From Ascaphus truei (lineage: Eukaryota > Chordata > Amphibia > Anura > Ascaphidae), in assembly GCA_036426205.1 (NCBI GenBank), contig CM071567.1:287916145-287980144 (forward strand): 64,000 nt of DNA, given 5' to 3'. Below are positions 33,862 to 45,119 of the stretch, in pieces. The notes beneath the pieces were generated by a model that did not search any database, had not been told where the DNA came from, and saw only the letters and a list, made by a program, of their open reading frames with translations. A program made the position numbers and the translations under genes. The stretch's first letter is position 1; each line of letters starts with the position of its first letter.

Positions 33862-34115
33862 ATTGGGAGAAGGAGTGGCTCAGTGAGTAATGACACACAC
33901 TGGCACTGAGAGTTTGAAGCAGGGGAGTCTGGTTCAATTCCCGGTGTCGGCTCCTTGTGACCTTGGCCAAATCACTTTATCTCCCTGTGCCTCAGGCGGC
34001 AAAAAATAAATTGTAAGTTCCACGGGCCAGGGACCTCAGCCTGAAAAATGTGTCTGTAAAGCGCTGCGTACAACTAGCAGCGCTATACAAGAACATGCTC
34101 ATATTATTATTATTA
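33862..34115 (+). mobile_element. tRNA-derived SINE with L2-like tail
   Basis: The head has RNA polymerase III promoter boxes: an A box GTGGCTCAGTGAGTAATG near 33874 and a B box GGTTCAATTCC near 33932. The body continues with CTTGGCCAAATCACTTTATC and GTGCCTCAGG. The 3' part, TTGTAAGTTCCACGGGCCAG and AAAGCGCTGCGTACAACTAG, ends in ATT repeats. The tail resembles the 3' end at 43250-43425, in keeping with a SINE that borrows L2-type LINE machinery. The GCGCTGC/GCAGCGC pair can form a hairpin. The minus-strand 124-codon frame over it is not a gene. Confidence 0.85.
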
Positions 34116-34510
34116 TTGTTACATAGTTTCGACAGTCATACGTTCCATTACACAATAGAATAGACAAATGTGTTAGCAGAGTGGGAATGGTTGTTATATA
34201 TAAAACACACCATGCCATAAAATGTTAGTAGTAATTAAAGAACACTCAAGAAAATTTCTAGCTGCACTCTTTTGCAACATCATTATGTTAATTAAGTGCT
34301 TATGCAATATAGGCATAAGGGTATCACATTTTTAATTGTTTGTTAATAAGCGCTGCAAGCAATATAAAATTAGTTCCATATGTAGTATAGTAGTCGGTGG
34401 CTCCTCCTCACAATCATCTCATATAAAGGTAGACTCTTCTTAAATCATACATTGATCCGATTGTATCTTCCCCGACATCTCTGAAATACAGCAAACACAT
34501 GATGGTCAAC
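34116..34510. other. Unassigned sequence
   Basis: AT-rich with no recognised feature; it lies between the SINE and the minisatellite at the end of PLE-C. Confidence 0.5.
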
Positions 34511-34720
34511 CTTACGGCAGGCGGATTCTCCTTACGGCAGGCGGAGTCTTCTTACGGCAGGCGGATTCTCCTTACGGCAGGCGGATTCTCCTTACGGCAG
34601 GCGGAGTCTCCTTACGGCAGGCGGATTCTCCTTACGGCAGGCGGAGTCTTCTTACGGCAGGCGGATTCTCCTTACGGCAGGCGGAGTCTCCTTACGGCAG
34701 GCGGATTCTTCTTACGGCAG
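34511..34720. repeat. 20-bp minisatellite, 10.5 units
   Basis: Units of CTTACGGCAGGCGGATTCTC run in perfect 20-base register from 34511, with variation only at the T/G of GATTC/GAGTC and the last base (C/T). There are no indels. The half unit at the end runs into PLE-C terminal sequence. Each unit keeps its CpG positions. Confidence 0.97.
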
Positions 34721-34750
34721 CACTGGGTGCAGCTTCCGCCTTCACATCGA

Positions 34751-34794
34751 CACTCTACGCGTTTCACCTTTGCAGGTTTCATTAGCAGTGTTGC
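34751..34794 (-). ncRNA. Hammerhead-like motif H7 (PLE-C)
   Basis: Read on minus: CACT, CTAATGA (position 5 changed from G to A), an extra A, hairpin ACCT-GCAA-AGGT, GAAACGCGTA, GAGTG. Four of five stem I positions pair. Stem II is a perfect four-base-pair hairpin with a GCAA loop of GNRA type. Confidence 0.55.
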
Positions 34795-36553
34795 TAATTC
34801 ATACTGGAGTCCCTAAATACCCTATACTGTGTGCTGGTTGGTTACAGCTACATCGCTACATGATTGAAATAAAGTGCAACAAATGAACAAAATAACACAG
34901 TGCTGGCTACCATTATACAAATAAAAACTAGTAACTTACTAGCTATATATAAAATAAACCATACATAAATGAAATTCCGCAAACAGATGTATACATACAA
35001 TGAGTGATCTAGTCTTTATAATCCTCTGTGTAAACATACATGGTGGTCCAAATTAAAATAAGTCATATTCTAAAACCTAAAATCAATAAAATATGAATAA
35101 ACATAGTATCTATAAACAAAATAAAATTAGAGATGCATATAAGTAAAACTAATCGGTGAAATCCAAAGGTCTGGAATAAATCAGAGAAATGGTATAAATA
35201 AACCATACAACATTATGGCAAAATGAGAAAAATAATTTATCTTACAGAAATGCATTCAAATCAAAGTCTGTGTTTTGACCGGAGGAAAATAAATTACCCA
35301 TTCATATATCCAAAAGGACTCTCTTCTAATTAAGTCAATGTTCCCATCTGCTCCCCTCCAATAGGACAGCACTTGTTCTATCCCTTTATATGATAAATGT
35401 TTTGGGTCAGAATTATGAAACATTAAAAAATGTTTGGACACACTATGCGTTACTAATTTTTTCTTTATATTTCCAATGAGTTCTAAGATCCGGATTCGTA
35501 GCGGCGAATCGTGTTCCCCGCGTATTGTAAGCCGCGTGTACATTCAAGAAGGTAGACCACAAAATTAGATCTACAATTGTATATATCAGGTAACCAAAGG
35601 GTTAACCACTCAGGCGCTCCAAGAGTCAGTATGATAGCTGTGTCCTGCTTCAAAATAGATAAAGTCACGGCTAATCTCCAAAACAAACCTGTGAGCATAA
35701 GCCTCTCCTCCTAACCATTAGCTCTCCCTAGAGCACGAGTGATATTGTATATGGAGACTCGCGGTGGTAGGAGCAGTAGAAGACGGCTGATGAAGGAGAA
35801 TAAAGCCGCAAACAGACGACCTGCACACCGCCAGGAAGCTCCTCTGTACCGGTGATAGGCATTTACCCCGCAGTTGCTGAGTGGGCAGGTGATACAGCGA
35901 CCCGGCGTGCCACCGATGACGAATTGCAATAGTAGACACACCTCCCGCCAGAGGTAGTAGCGATGCACCGCCGTGGAAGGAAGCCGCAAGCCGGCAGAAG
36001 TGGTGAATGAAAAGCGTTTATTGGAACATCATGGTAAAATTCTGGCGGCCAGTGACAAAGGCCCAGAATTTTCCATGTACTTTTCAATAAACGCTTTTAT
36101 CATTCTCACCTTCTGCGGCTGTGCGCCGCTTCACTTCTAGCTCGGCGGGAGGGTCCAGCGGTGATACCCAGATCTAGTGTGTTTTTTTTTTTTCAATTTT
36201 ATACAGTTTTTTAGTTTTTTGTGGAAGAAAACCGATCTCCAATCCCCGAGCTGTAACGACATGCTGCACAATTTGAGCAGTGAAGGAATCCCTTGGGAGG
36301 CTCTAACCGCCTAGGTGTACAATTCACTGTTTGATGTCTCTTGGTTAATTCACTCGGGGCGAGTCTGCTTTTAATATTTGGTGCTTTTCTAAACACTACC
36401 CGGGCTTTATCCGAGATATGACCGCCGGGAAACGGATCATTTTTCAGCACGTGCCAGTGCTGATTTAGAATACGGCTGATTTTTTTCGCATCTTTATTGT
36501 ATTGTGTCACAAAAGGCACCTAGAGTAATCCCCGTCTGGGTTTCTTGTATTGA
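34795..36553 (-). pseudogene. PLE-C: linker and GIY-YIG endonuclease, interrupted
   Basis: On minus, 36519 downward reads VPFVTQYNKDAKKISRILNQ, HWHVLKNDP and KARVVFRKAPNIKSRLAPSE, then GFLHCSNCAACRYS: the RT-nuclease linker with its CxxC pair. From about 35590 down, FVVYLLECTRGLQYAGNTIR and, after a frame change, IGNIKKKLVTHSVSKHFLMF, IEQVLSYWRG and RRESFWIYEW form the GIY-YIG nuclease. About 600 bases of foreign sequence (35600-36185) separate the two parts. RT sequence upstream is missing where the LTR-like element begins. The terminal region extends to the motif at 34751. Confidence 0.8.
35995..36118. repeat. Hairpin with about 55-base arms
   Basis: GCAGAAGTGGTGAATGAAAA, GCGTTTATTGGAA and AATTCTGGC at the left are mirrored by GCCCAGAATTTTCC, TTCAATAAACGC and CATTCTCACCTTCTGC at the right. 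The arms are imperfect and meet within about 15 bases. It lies in the sequence that interrupts PLE-C. Confidence 0.75.
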
Positions 36554-36554
36554 A

Positions 36555-36836
36555 CCATTCACAAGTCTCAACACAGACTGATTCCTTCCTCCAACCGCTC
36601 TTCCTCCAACACACTAACTTTGGGCAGTGCTGTGCCTTATATACCTCAGGAAACAGGCACATCTCTGACGTCACTAACTGTGGACTCAGAGCATGTAGCC
36701 ACTCCCATCCATACATAGGGAACCTCACCAGGGTGTGAGGGCAAACCTCCATGATTACTGCTGGCATCCCTGTAACTTACCAGGTTTACTGCCAGCAGGA
36801 GAGACAACTGCAGACCATTTTACATGCATGGCTACA
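36555..36836 (-). repeat. 3' LTR-like direct repeat
   Basis: The 282 bases are about 98% identical to 40804-41085. A TATA-like TATATAAGGC lies on minus near 36635-36650. It joins PLE-C sequence at its end. Confidence 0.8.
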
Positions 36837-37079
36837 ACCTTCCCATGGTGAATCCCCACCGTCCCGGCTGGGACCTAAATTTGGTGTACCATTTGTCCAG
36901 GAAGCACTGTAAAATGGAACACATAATTAATCAAAACAACATTACTGTTTTCATAATTAACATTGTAGCGCTCACTGACCAGCAGGAGAGATTTATCTCA
37001 GAAACAGACCTCGCTATACTGTCTGCCTAATAATAGTGGCGAGGATCTGGTTTCTTCACCTCCCTACCTGCCATATTGG

Positions 37080-39784
37080 TTACAGTGATACTGTATTCCC
37101 GGGGCAAGCCACTCTCTGGTCTATATACAGCCTTGTGCATGTATACTGTATACTGCGCCCGATGCTCCACACTCTCATTAGCTGAGAGATTCTCTCTTCC
37201 GCTCTGCGCCCAGTAATTGCGCCCCCTTGATTCACCATATACATCTCTATCGTTTCTCGTAGCCACCCATCCCTCTGATCCTCTATCTCCTGCATGAGGG
37301 GTTCTGGGACATATGGGTACTCTAATCCATGTGAGCTTTTGTACTTTGCTACAATGGCCCTTTCAGCTCGGCTGGCCCTTATCAACTTGGTGTTACCCGC
37401 TCTCCCTGGCAGCACCCATGACAGGGGTTCGTCCGGTTCTACCGGATCTTCCAATTTGCTTGGACCCAATGGCTCTATTAGCCCTCTACTAATATCGTAC
37501 CATCGGTCCTGCATTGCTTTCAAATGAGCCTCCCCCGTGAACTCTCCCTTGGCCCACCAATAGTCTACCACCCCATCTCGCTCTAAGATGAACCTGGTTC
37601 TATCCATCCATGCCTCGTATCCCTCAAATAAGGGGGCCCACCACCGGGTCTCCTTAATCTCCTCTGAAGCTGACTCCACTGACTCTCCCTCTTCTAGTTC
37701 TCCCCAGGAGGACACCCCGGATGTCCCGGCTGACCGGGACTGAGATCCTACCCTCTTGGGCCTACTCTCTAGTGTGACACTCACAACACTTAGGCAGTCA
37801 CTCGATACGGACACTTGTCGAGAGTACCTCCCACCCCCCGACCATCATCGGATGTAACACAGTCCAAGCTTCCCCCAGTCCGTTCATCAGAAGTGACCCG
37901 GGAACCCCCTGACATCCCTAAGCTCGATGAGGAACCAAAGGAAAAGGTGTTTGGGGTCGGGGTTTTAACTAGGGCCTTGGGTTTAGCTAGGGCCGGGGAT
38001 TGGGCATAAGGCCGGACAGTCAGTATTCGCGGGGCTACGAGCCGCTCTTCACCACTACCTGGTCCTGTGCCACCGCATGGGCTCTCCGCTTTTACGGTCT
38101 CACTGCTCTTCACCTTCCGCATCGATCGCCCGCTCCTCTTTGACTTAGGCGATCGGTTGACACTGCTCGAGCGAGGAGGCACAGCCATCTCCCAGTCGGA
38201 TCCGCCCTGCCCACCGAAAACGACATCCTGAAATGCACATGACTCGCCGCCATCTTGGGTTGGGTCCCCAAGCGAGACCTGTTCCTCCACCACGACATCC
38301 GGCAATTCCTTTTTCCGCTGTCCCTCCTCTGCCGTCGCCACCCTCAGAGCCTGGTAAAAGCATGGACTTTGCTTACCGCTCCGTGGTGTCGGGGTGGATC
38401 TGCCACCATCGGAACCGCTGGTCACCACGGCCGTGGGACTTCGCCTCTCGGGCTACCGCTGCACGGGCGATATCCTACTCCGCTCACTGATGACACAGGT
38501 GAGTGGCACTTTCTTGATAGTACTGCCACTGTGGCTCACCGGCGGTCGGGTCGTCACCGCGGTAGGACTTGCAGGTTCCCCGTCCGAGGAATCCAACTTT
38601 GCTTTAGGAAGGGACACTCCGCTCGGTGAGCGACGGTGAGTCTCCCTTTTATCACCGCATCGGCGACTGTTCCTATCATCTGGCTCAGCTTTGATAGCCG
38701 TGCCCGATCCCCTTTCTCCGGGATCAGTAGACTCCCTCCAGAGAGCACCGGGGAGTTCCGCCGATATCATGGCTACATCTCCCGCAGCTTCTACTGCCTG
38801 GACCGGCACGAATGTCAGCATTGGCCACAGGTATTGCAGGCCACATTGCGCGCATCGCACTGTAGTGCTCACAGCACCCCCCGGCAGGCGACACTGTAGG
38901 CATAGGCATGCCACTGTCTCTGTACCAGCCACTCGAAGTATCAGGAAGCCTCCTGGAGCCGAGTAAAGATGGGTTGAGATCAGAGATCCCTCTTCAGATT
39001 TGCAGGCCATGGTCACTATAGGAGGCACTCTCAATAGTGATCTGTTCTGCTCGCTGGCTCCTCGCAACTGAAGTGCAGGGGCTGGTTTGGCAACCCATCC
39101 TCCAGCTAACTCCATCCGCTTCCACCAAAACTGGAAACCACTCCCCCTGGTTGATATTAGGGGGAGGTCCCTTAAATCTGTCAGGTGACCCAGCACCGGG
39201 GCTGAGTTAGTCATAGTCCATGAGGGTGCGGCTCCAGCTTTCGCGCCATACTCCCCATCAGGGGGGGGGTTTCCTGTTGGCGCCACTCCTGGCCAACTCT
39301 TTGCAAGTTGAGAATTTGCAACATTTTCTGCAACTGGCCCACGCGGTCTCCCAAGGAAGCGGGAGCAGCCATCTTGGTTTGCAATGTCAATCTTGTTAAC
39401 GGTTGAGGTAGCTTTTGACTGTTTGTACATCGAATGACAAGCAAGTCCATTATGTTCCTCATATCTCACAACAATGTCCTCCTCACTGTCCTCAGAGTTA
39501 GTACCCAAAGGTCCTAGGCAGGCCCAACACGGTGCAGCCACAGCTTTCGCACCACTCCACAGCAGGCTCACAAAAGTCTCTTCTGTAGCTTGCTCTTCAC
39601 TCGCACACATGCCATGTGCGCTCTCTCCTTTGGCCTCCGTCCGCCATTTTGGACCTTCCACACCGCGCGGATCCTCCATTCTTGCGGTCGCCATCGGGTT
39701 ACTGTATATTGATTCATTGTACATGGAGCTCCTCTCTGCAGGGCAGCTGCCACACCGATACAATAAAAATGCCTTGTGCACCAC
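37080..39784 (-). pseudogene. Gag-like polyprotein in three frames, unrecognised
   Basis: Three long minus frames nearly abut or overlap: 39784-38453 (443 codons), 38428-37790 (212) and 37814-37080 (244). They probably came from one protein of about 880 residues broken by two frameshifts, since each starts where the previous ends. The first contains CLCLQCRLPGG followed by VRCAQCGLQY, two CxxC pairs that could form a zinc ribbon. The second is serine, arginine and lysine-rich (SPKSKRSGRSMRKVKSSE). The third has WWAPLFEGYEAWMDRTRFIL and FTGEAHLKAMQDRWYD, with a helical gag-like look. I do not recognise the family and assign no function beyond a possible structural role in the LTR-like element. 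Confidence 0.45.
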
Positions 39785-40773
39785 CTTGTGTACCTAATGT
39801 AGATCTGACTCGTGTTTGCACTACCTCAGGCTAGGCTCACTCTTTCTGTGTCTGCTGTGTCTCCTTCCTCCAGTCTATGCTCCCCTTGGTAAGCAGTTCT
39901 GGAATGGGGTTAGAGTACTCTGGCTCTTTCATGCAGTACTTGGGCGTCTACCTACTGTTGGTCAGTCTAGCGCAGACCCTCTCAGGATTCCTGACCTACG
40001 TTACCAGTTTATCCTTTAAGGCATCCTACCCTAGCACTACCTCAAGGTGACTAGGACAGCTATAGCCCGGCTCCAGACCAACTAACTCCTTGCAGGATCC
40101 CAGGTCGTCCATGCGGTCTGCAGCTCCAGCAGCTCCCCTGACTACCCCTGGCTCCGTCTCACGCAGCACAAAGTGGCAGCAGACACTCTCCCTGTTTCCC
40201 AGTGTGCCTAGCAAAAGCCTGTCCTGTTGACAGGTATCTCAGCAGCGCCTTCAAATGTAACGGGTCTTGGACCCCCACCCAATCTCATATTGGCCCCTGT
40301 GGTCTATCCAGCCCCCATTACATGGTCGTGTCTGGTGGTGCACCTGTCGACAACAGGACTCTTGAGTCTCCCGCTTGATGGTATTCAGGGATTGCCAACC
40401 CAGACAGGCAGCTGAGGTAGTGTGTGAGTCCTACCTATATCAGGTGCAGCGCCTCCACCTCATCAGGATATCTGCGTCCGCAGGGAGATGGGTCTGATGA
40501 GGAACTCCTTCTTGGTTGTGACTTCCACTGGAGAGTAACTTCACACTCACACAGTGGGGTTGTCTTTGAACAGGGCATCTTTATTGATATTGATATGGAC
40601 AGACTGCCCCTTGCAGCGTGTAGCTCAGCCGCACATCTCGCCGTACTGTCCCTTGAAAAGGTACGCCCTCCCAATGGAGTGGGATCCCCTCTCCCCTTAG
40701 AGAGATCACCCCTGTGCCAGGTCCCTGGACACAGTGTGGCCTTATCAGGCTTGATGCTACTTGATGTAGAAAC

Positions 40774-40802
40774 GGGCCACTAGTTACTGCACTAGTGGGC
40801 CC
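40774..40802. repeat. Perfect hairpin at the LTR edge
   Basis: GGGCCACTAGT and its complement ACTAGTGGCCC (one extra G in the right arm) surround the loop TACTGC. It ends one base before the 5' LTR-like repeat. Confidence 0.75.
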
Positions 40803-40803
40803 T

Positions 40804-41085
40804 CCATTCACAAGTCTCAACACAGACTGATTCCTTCCTCCAACCGCTCTCCCTCCAACACACTAACTTTGGGCAGTGCTGTGCCTTATATATCTCAGGA
40901 AACAGGCACATCTCTGATGTCACTAACTGCGGACTCAGAGCATGTAGCCACTCCCATCCATACATAGGGAACCTCACCAGGGTGTGAGGGCAAACCTCCA
41001 TGATTACTACTGGCATCCCTGTAACTTACCAGGTTTACTGCCAGCAGGAGAGACAACTGCAGACCATTTTACATGCATGGCTACA
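40804..41085 (-). repeat. 5' LTR-like direct repeat
   Basis: This is the partner of 36555-36836, with TG at its minus-strand start (41085). Its inner edge abuts an 11-bp-armed hairpin at 40774-40802, where a primer binding site would normally lie. Confidence 0.8.
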
Positions 41086-43249
41086 TGTATATTAGAGTTA
41101 ATAAGCATCATTGTATTGTCTGTCTGTTGGTTTAACTTAACAACAAAACATTGTCAGTAATATTACATTTACATTCTTCTTGGCATTCAAGCAGCACTTG
41201 AATATTCCTGTTTTACTGATTTTTTATATTTTAAAATTCTACTTTAACATTTTTAACTATTGTGATTCATTGTCGAAGGAGAATATTTGGATTTGTTGGT
41301 ATTTAGGTCTGTATCAGGCAGCATGTCTATGGCACACTCATACACTCTCCCTACATTACATGCTCTATTTCAATTGATATCTGGTATTCCTAGTAGCAGT
41401 AGAACACAGCAGTTGACTATTAGGCCACCTGTTCATACTGCGGCCAATCAAGATCCCTCTAATGTGTAGTAAAAAAACAAGTTTATTAAGCATAATGAAA
41501 CTCTTCGAAGTGTTAAATCTTTTGCAGCTATGTCAACCCCACTTAAAGCAAAGCGTTAACTGTTTGTGGGCACTACTGTATTGATGAACAAAACAAGAAC
41601 TGTACATTTAAACATAGTAGCAACAGTGGAAAAGAGAGAAAATCAGTTTGTACTCAAAGTGCTCTCCACCCAGAAATCCACCAAGGAAACTAATAACCTT
41701 GACTCCAACAAAGCTCAGGTGGCACTGTTAAGAGTGCTAATGATGGGCATTGAAAAGATGACACATCATTCTTGGAATTGTGACCTTAGAATCAGAAGTA
41801 GAACAGCGACATGATCTGCTTGTTTCTGCTAGCAGTATTACTAATACTAAACCTAGGGAAAGTCAAGCAATGACAAGGGAAGTTTCAGTTGCATCTACAC
41901 TTTGACACTGCAGAACAGGGTGACACTGACTACTGTTCTCCTGTAGAGCTAGACATTGTTTTTATCCTGATTGAGAAAACAAATGTGTGTCTAGAGATAG
42001 CAGAGCCAGGAAAGCTAATTACCGTGGAACTTTGACAAGGCTATGCCACATTCAGAATTATCATCATTTAATAACTGTTAAGACCAAAAATTGCTGTAAT
42101 TGAAAATAGAGTGGGTGCAATTTCAAATTACTTTTCACCATGTTCACAATTCTCTACTAGAAACAGACTTATTGCTTCTTTATTGAATGATGGAGATGAA
42201 ATATTCTCCCAGAATTCCTGCTCACATACTCTCCTCCTGATAAAAAAGCAAAACAGCAATGTATCATCATACAGTAAGCATCATATTATCCATCACAAAA
42301 GAAGTTGGCTGTCAGGGAATCTTTGAAAAGGACAGCTATGTTTGGTCACAAACACTCTGTGGCACAAAATGTAACAATGCTATGGCAGTTGTGTTAGCAT
42401 TAGATATGTGTCCCATATCTGCACATTATTTGGCAAGCTTTTAGCAACTCGAAAGCTGTTCTACCAAATTCCAGCCAAAGAACATTTCTTCAGATAATCC
42501 ATTTTAGAGCTACAGAGGGAGATGTGGAGGAAAAGGAATTCCTCAAAGCTTCCATCATGTCATGTTTGCCACACAGATATGTGGACATGTGGCCCTGAGA
42601 ATCTAGAGCTTCTGAAAGGCAGTTTCTACCAGGAACAATCTCTAAGCATTATCAGCATTGTCATCAATCTATCTCATGCCCTTTATGTGGACCCCAGTAT
42701 CATATCTACTTTAAAACCTCAACACTATATTTTAGATGTAATGGATGATCTGCAATACAAAAACAGATTGCTCTGCTCACTCTAAGAAGGCACAGCTATT
42801 ACATCTTATACTGTAAGACATCAGATTAGTGTCTGACTAAATGCATGGCTTATTTAAAAAAAAAATAGGTACATCTGCTGATCCTGTACCACCCTGCCTT
42901 AATGATTCTTTAGCTGCTAGTGCTATTTCAATTCTATCTTCTGGTGTCAGTCAGTGTAAAATGTTCTTATTTCTCTTTCTTCGATTAACCCAGCATCCCA
43001 GTACTCAGAATTCTGGTCTCAGCATATAAAAATAAACATTTATTTTGAAAATAAATACTCACATACAAAAATAGTACAACATGGTGGTGATGTTCAAATA
43101 AGTCATAATATCGTCAAAGATGGTTGCATAGTTTTCTGTTTCTGAGTGGCTGATAGTTTACACCTCATGCATTGACCTTGGCCCCTTGCAGATGTACTTA
43201 TCAGAACACTTTTCTACTGTCTCTGTACGTTCTCCCTACTTACCAAACA
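41086..43249 (+). other. Coding-like but unrecognised degenerate region
   Basis: Plus-strand frames of 60-87 codons crowd 41287-42785 (for example KVLSTQKSTKETNNLDSNKA and VGCQGIFEKDSYVWSQTLCG), changing frame repeatedly, as in an old coding region with frameshifts. Cysteine pairs (CHVCHTDMWTCGPENLELL) occur near 42560. I cannot name a family. 42790-43249 shows nothing. Confidence 0.3.
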
Positions 43250-43425
43250 TATTGTAAGCTCTTCAAGGCAGGGACTACTTTTTCTAAATGTCACTTTTAA
43301 GTCTGAAGCACTTTTCCCATGATGTATTATTTGTTATTTATATGATTATGTCATGTGTAGTATTGCTTTGAAGCGCTATGTACATTAATGGCGCTGTATA
43401 AATAAAGATATGTATAAATACATAC
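43250..43425 (+). mobile_element. L2-type LINE or SINE 3' tail
   Basis: ATTGTAAGCTCTTCAAGGCA followed by GGGACTA and, further on, AAGCGCTATGTACATTAATG, GCGCTGTATAAATAAAGATA, then TACATA repeats. This tail type is typical of vertebrate L2-like elements and shares blocks with the SINE at 33862. Only the tail is visible. Confidence 0.7.
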
Positions 43426-43673
43426 ATATTTGTTCTTCATATCATTATGTTGTAGCTTCTCTCCTTCATTTCAGTGCTAACCCTCTCACATCCTTCTTGT
43501 GTAATCCCTCTGTTCCCCTCCTAGTGTAATCCTTCTGTCCTTTACTAGCTACCCCTGCTAGATATTTATCCAGATAATATCCTTCAGCTTCATGATGTCA
43601 TGTCTGTTAAAGAACTGCCCATGCCTCCATATAGAGAATAACCTAATATGGCATGTCCTTCAGGAAAGATCTA

Positions 43674-44160
43674 CTGCTGCGACACACTTTATTCGAGCAA
43701 ATACCCAGTATGTACCTGGCAGATACCTGGAATGCGCCGCTCCTCACCTCTGACAAAACCCCCGTTGCATTTGCCTTCCCAGCCTGGGTTCATGCCGTGC
43801 TGATGGGCGGCTGATCTGTTAAATGATAATGATTAGGATTTAAAGGCTGCAATGCTTCGCGTGTCTACCAGATGGCAAAATCATGAATTGGTAAATGCAG
43901 TATTATATATATTATATATATATATATATAAATATATATATATTATATATATATATTATATATATAATATATATATATTATATATATATATATATATATC
44001 CTTTGTCATTCTTTGGCAGCCAGCGGGAATAAAATGCTTCAATCCCTGCCTGGAAAATAACTCAATGCACTCGGGCAGAAAACAGTCACAAACCTCAATA
44101 CACCCGGGTATACCCGAATTCGTGGGACTAGCCGAGCTCAAATAAAGTGTGTCGTCAGTG
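43674..44160. mobile_element. MITE M2 (TTTATTCGAG family)
   Basis: TA at 43672-43673 and 44161-44162. Left end CTGCTGCGACACACTTTATT, right end AATAAAGTGTGTCGTCAGTG. The interior matches M3, M4 and M5 (GAATGCGCCGC, GCTTCGCGTGTCTACCAG, GGGTATACCCGAATTCGTGG). Its central TA run is about 100 bases, several times longer than in M3 and M4. Confidence 0.9.
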
Positions 44161-44162
44161 TA

Positions 44163-45115
44163 TCATAATGCCAAACAGTAGCTTCTTCCAGTTACATCAC
44201 AGTTGTCTATAATAATGACAACAAAAGTTGTCCACAGTTATCTATAATCACTCATAGGTCACCCACAGTGCTTCCCTCATGCAAACAACTCAGCACAGTC
44301 ACACTCGCAGTATAAATAAAATACCATCCCAATGTAACTGAATTATACAGAAAATACTAACACCACTAATTCACCACTAGATTAGAATTTCATATTCGAT
44401 TTAATATATATAGGCATATATGTATGAAATAAATAACTGTTGCAAATATACTGTATTCTTGGCATTTTGTCTTCATACTTGATTCATACATATTATAATA
44501 TAATAATATTACTGAACTGTATTTCTTACAGTCAGCAACAAGCTAACCAATAAAACCCTCTTCTTTTTTAATTTAGTCACACTGTGAGATCAACCAACAA
44601 CAAGTCATTCATTGAGAATTTTTGAAAAGAAAATAGTGCTTATGTGTTCGTGCTTTAGATGACTACTCAGCTGTCAGTATTGTGGATGACTATTTTAATG
44701 ATAAAAGAAGCCTTAACATCAGGCATATTTCTTATACAGCTGCGGCCGCCTTTATCCTAATGCGGCCGTAGACGCGTCGTTCTGACAAGACGCGACCTGA
44801 TGCGGCCAGATGCGGTCTGTTTTCTTTTTTTCCGTAGTGGTTTTCGGTATGTTAGCGCTCGGATTTTTATACTGCAATACCATCTAAAAACACAGGTGGG
44901 CGTTCGCGAGCTGTTGTCTTAAAAGTCTAATAGCAATTCAACCTACAGTACAGTACAGCCGTATATTCTCTGCAAGTCTGTGTGCGTGCACAGTACTGTA
45001 CTGTAATTGTAAAATGAAATGCATAGGCGTGTTACAATACTGTATGTTCACATTTTTGGCGCATACAGCGCTCTCCCTCTCGCCCCCGCGCACACACATG
45101 GCTAAAGTACTATTT
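44163..45115. other. Unassigned; CpG-rich repeat start near 44740
   Basis: 44163-44730 is AT-rich and unrecognised. At 44741-44820 GCTGCGGCCGCC, TGCGGCCGTAGACGCGTC and TGATGCGGCCAGATGCGG form a cluster of TGCGGCC units resembling a DNA-transposon end, without a partner found. No gene. Confidence 0.4.
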
Positions 45116-45119
45116 CAAC

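Larger units (their letters stand above)
36555..41085 (-). mobile_element. LTR-like retroelement, gag-like only
   Basis: Two 282-bp direct repeats (36555-36836 and 40804-41085) bound 4 kb of sequence. They differ at about five positions, all transitions. On minus each begins TGTAGCC, and contains TATATAAGGC, a TATA box oriented into the element, so the minus strand is the sense strand. The inner ends do not show the usual CA. Between them lie three long minus frames and about 1 kb (39790-40800) without recognised genes. No protease, RT or integrase could be recognised, so the element appears non-autonomous. The 36555 edge joins PLE-C, but the other edge does not, so the locus was rearranged or the insertion used a PLE boundary. 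Confidence 0.65.

Noticed and set aside
33862..33960. Functional tRNA gene
   Set aside because: A and B boxes are present but no cloverleaf with an acceptor stem could be formed; followed by a SINE body and tail.
33596..33970. 124-codon minus frame
   Set aside because: It lies over the tRNA-derived SINE and flanking AT-rich DNA.
34511..34720. CRISPR-like regular repeat
   Set aside because: Units are contiguous without spacers, and the context is eukaryotic; it is a minisatellite.
38233..38966. Plus-strand frames opposite the gag-like region
   Set aside because: Shadows of longer minus frames; no recognisable motifs.
43674..44160. Solo LTR
   Set aside because: The ends are inverted, not TG...CA, and the target duplication is TA; a MITE fits better.
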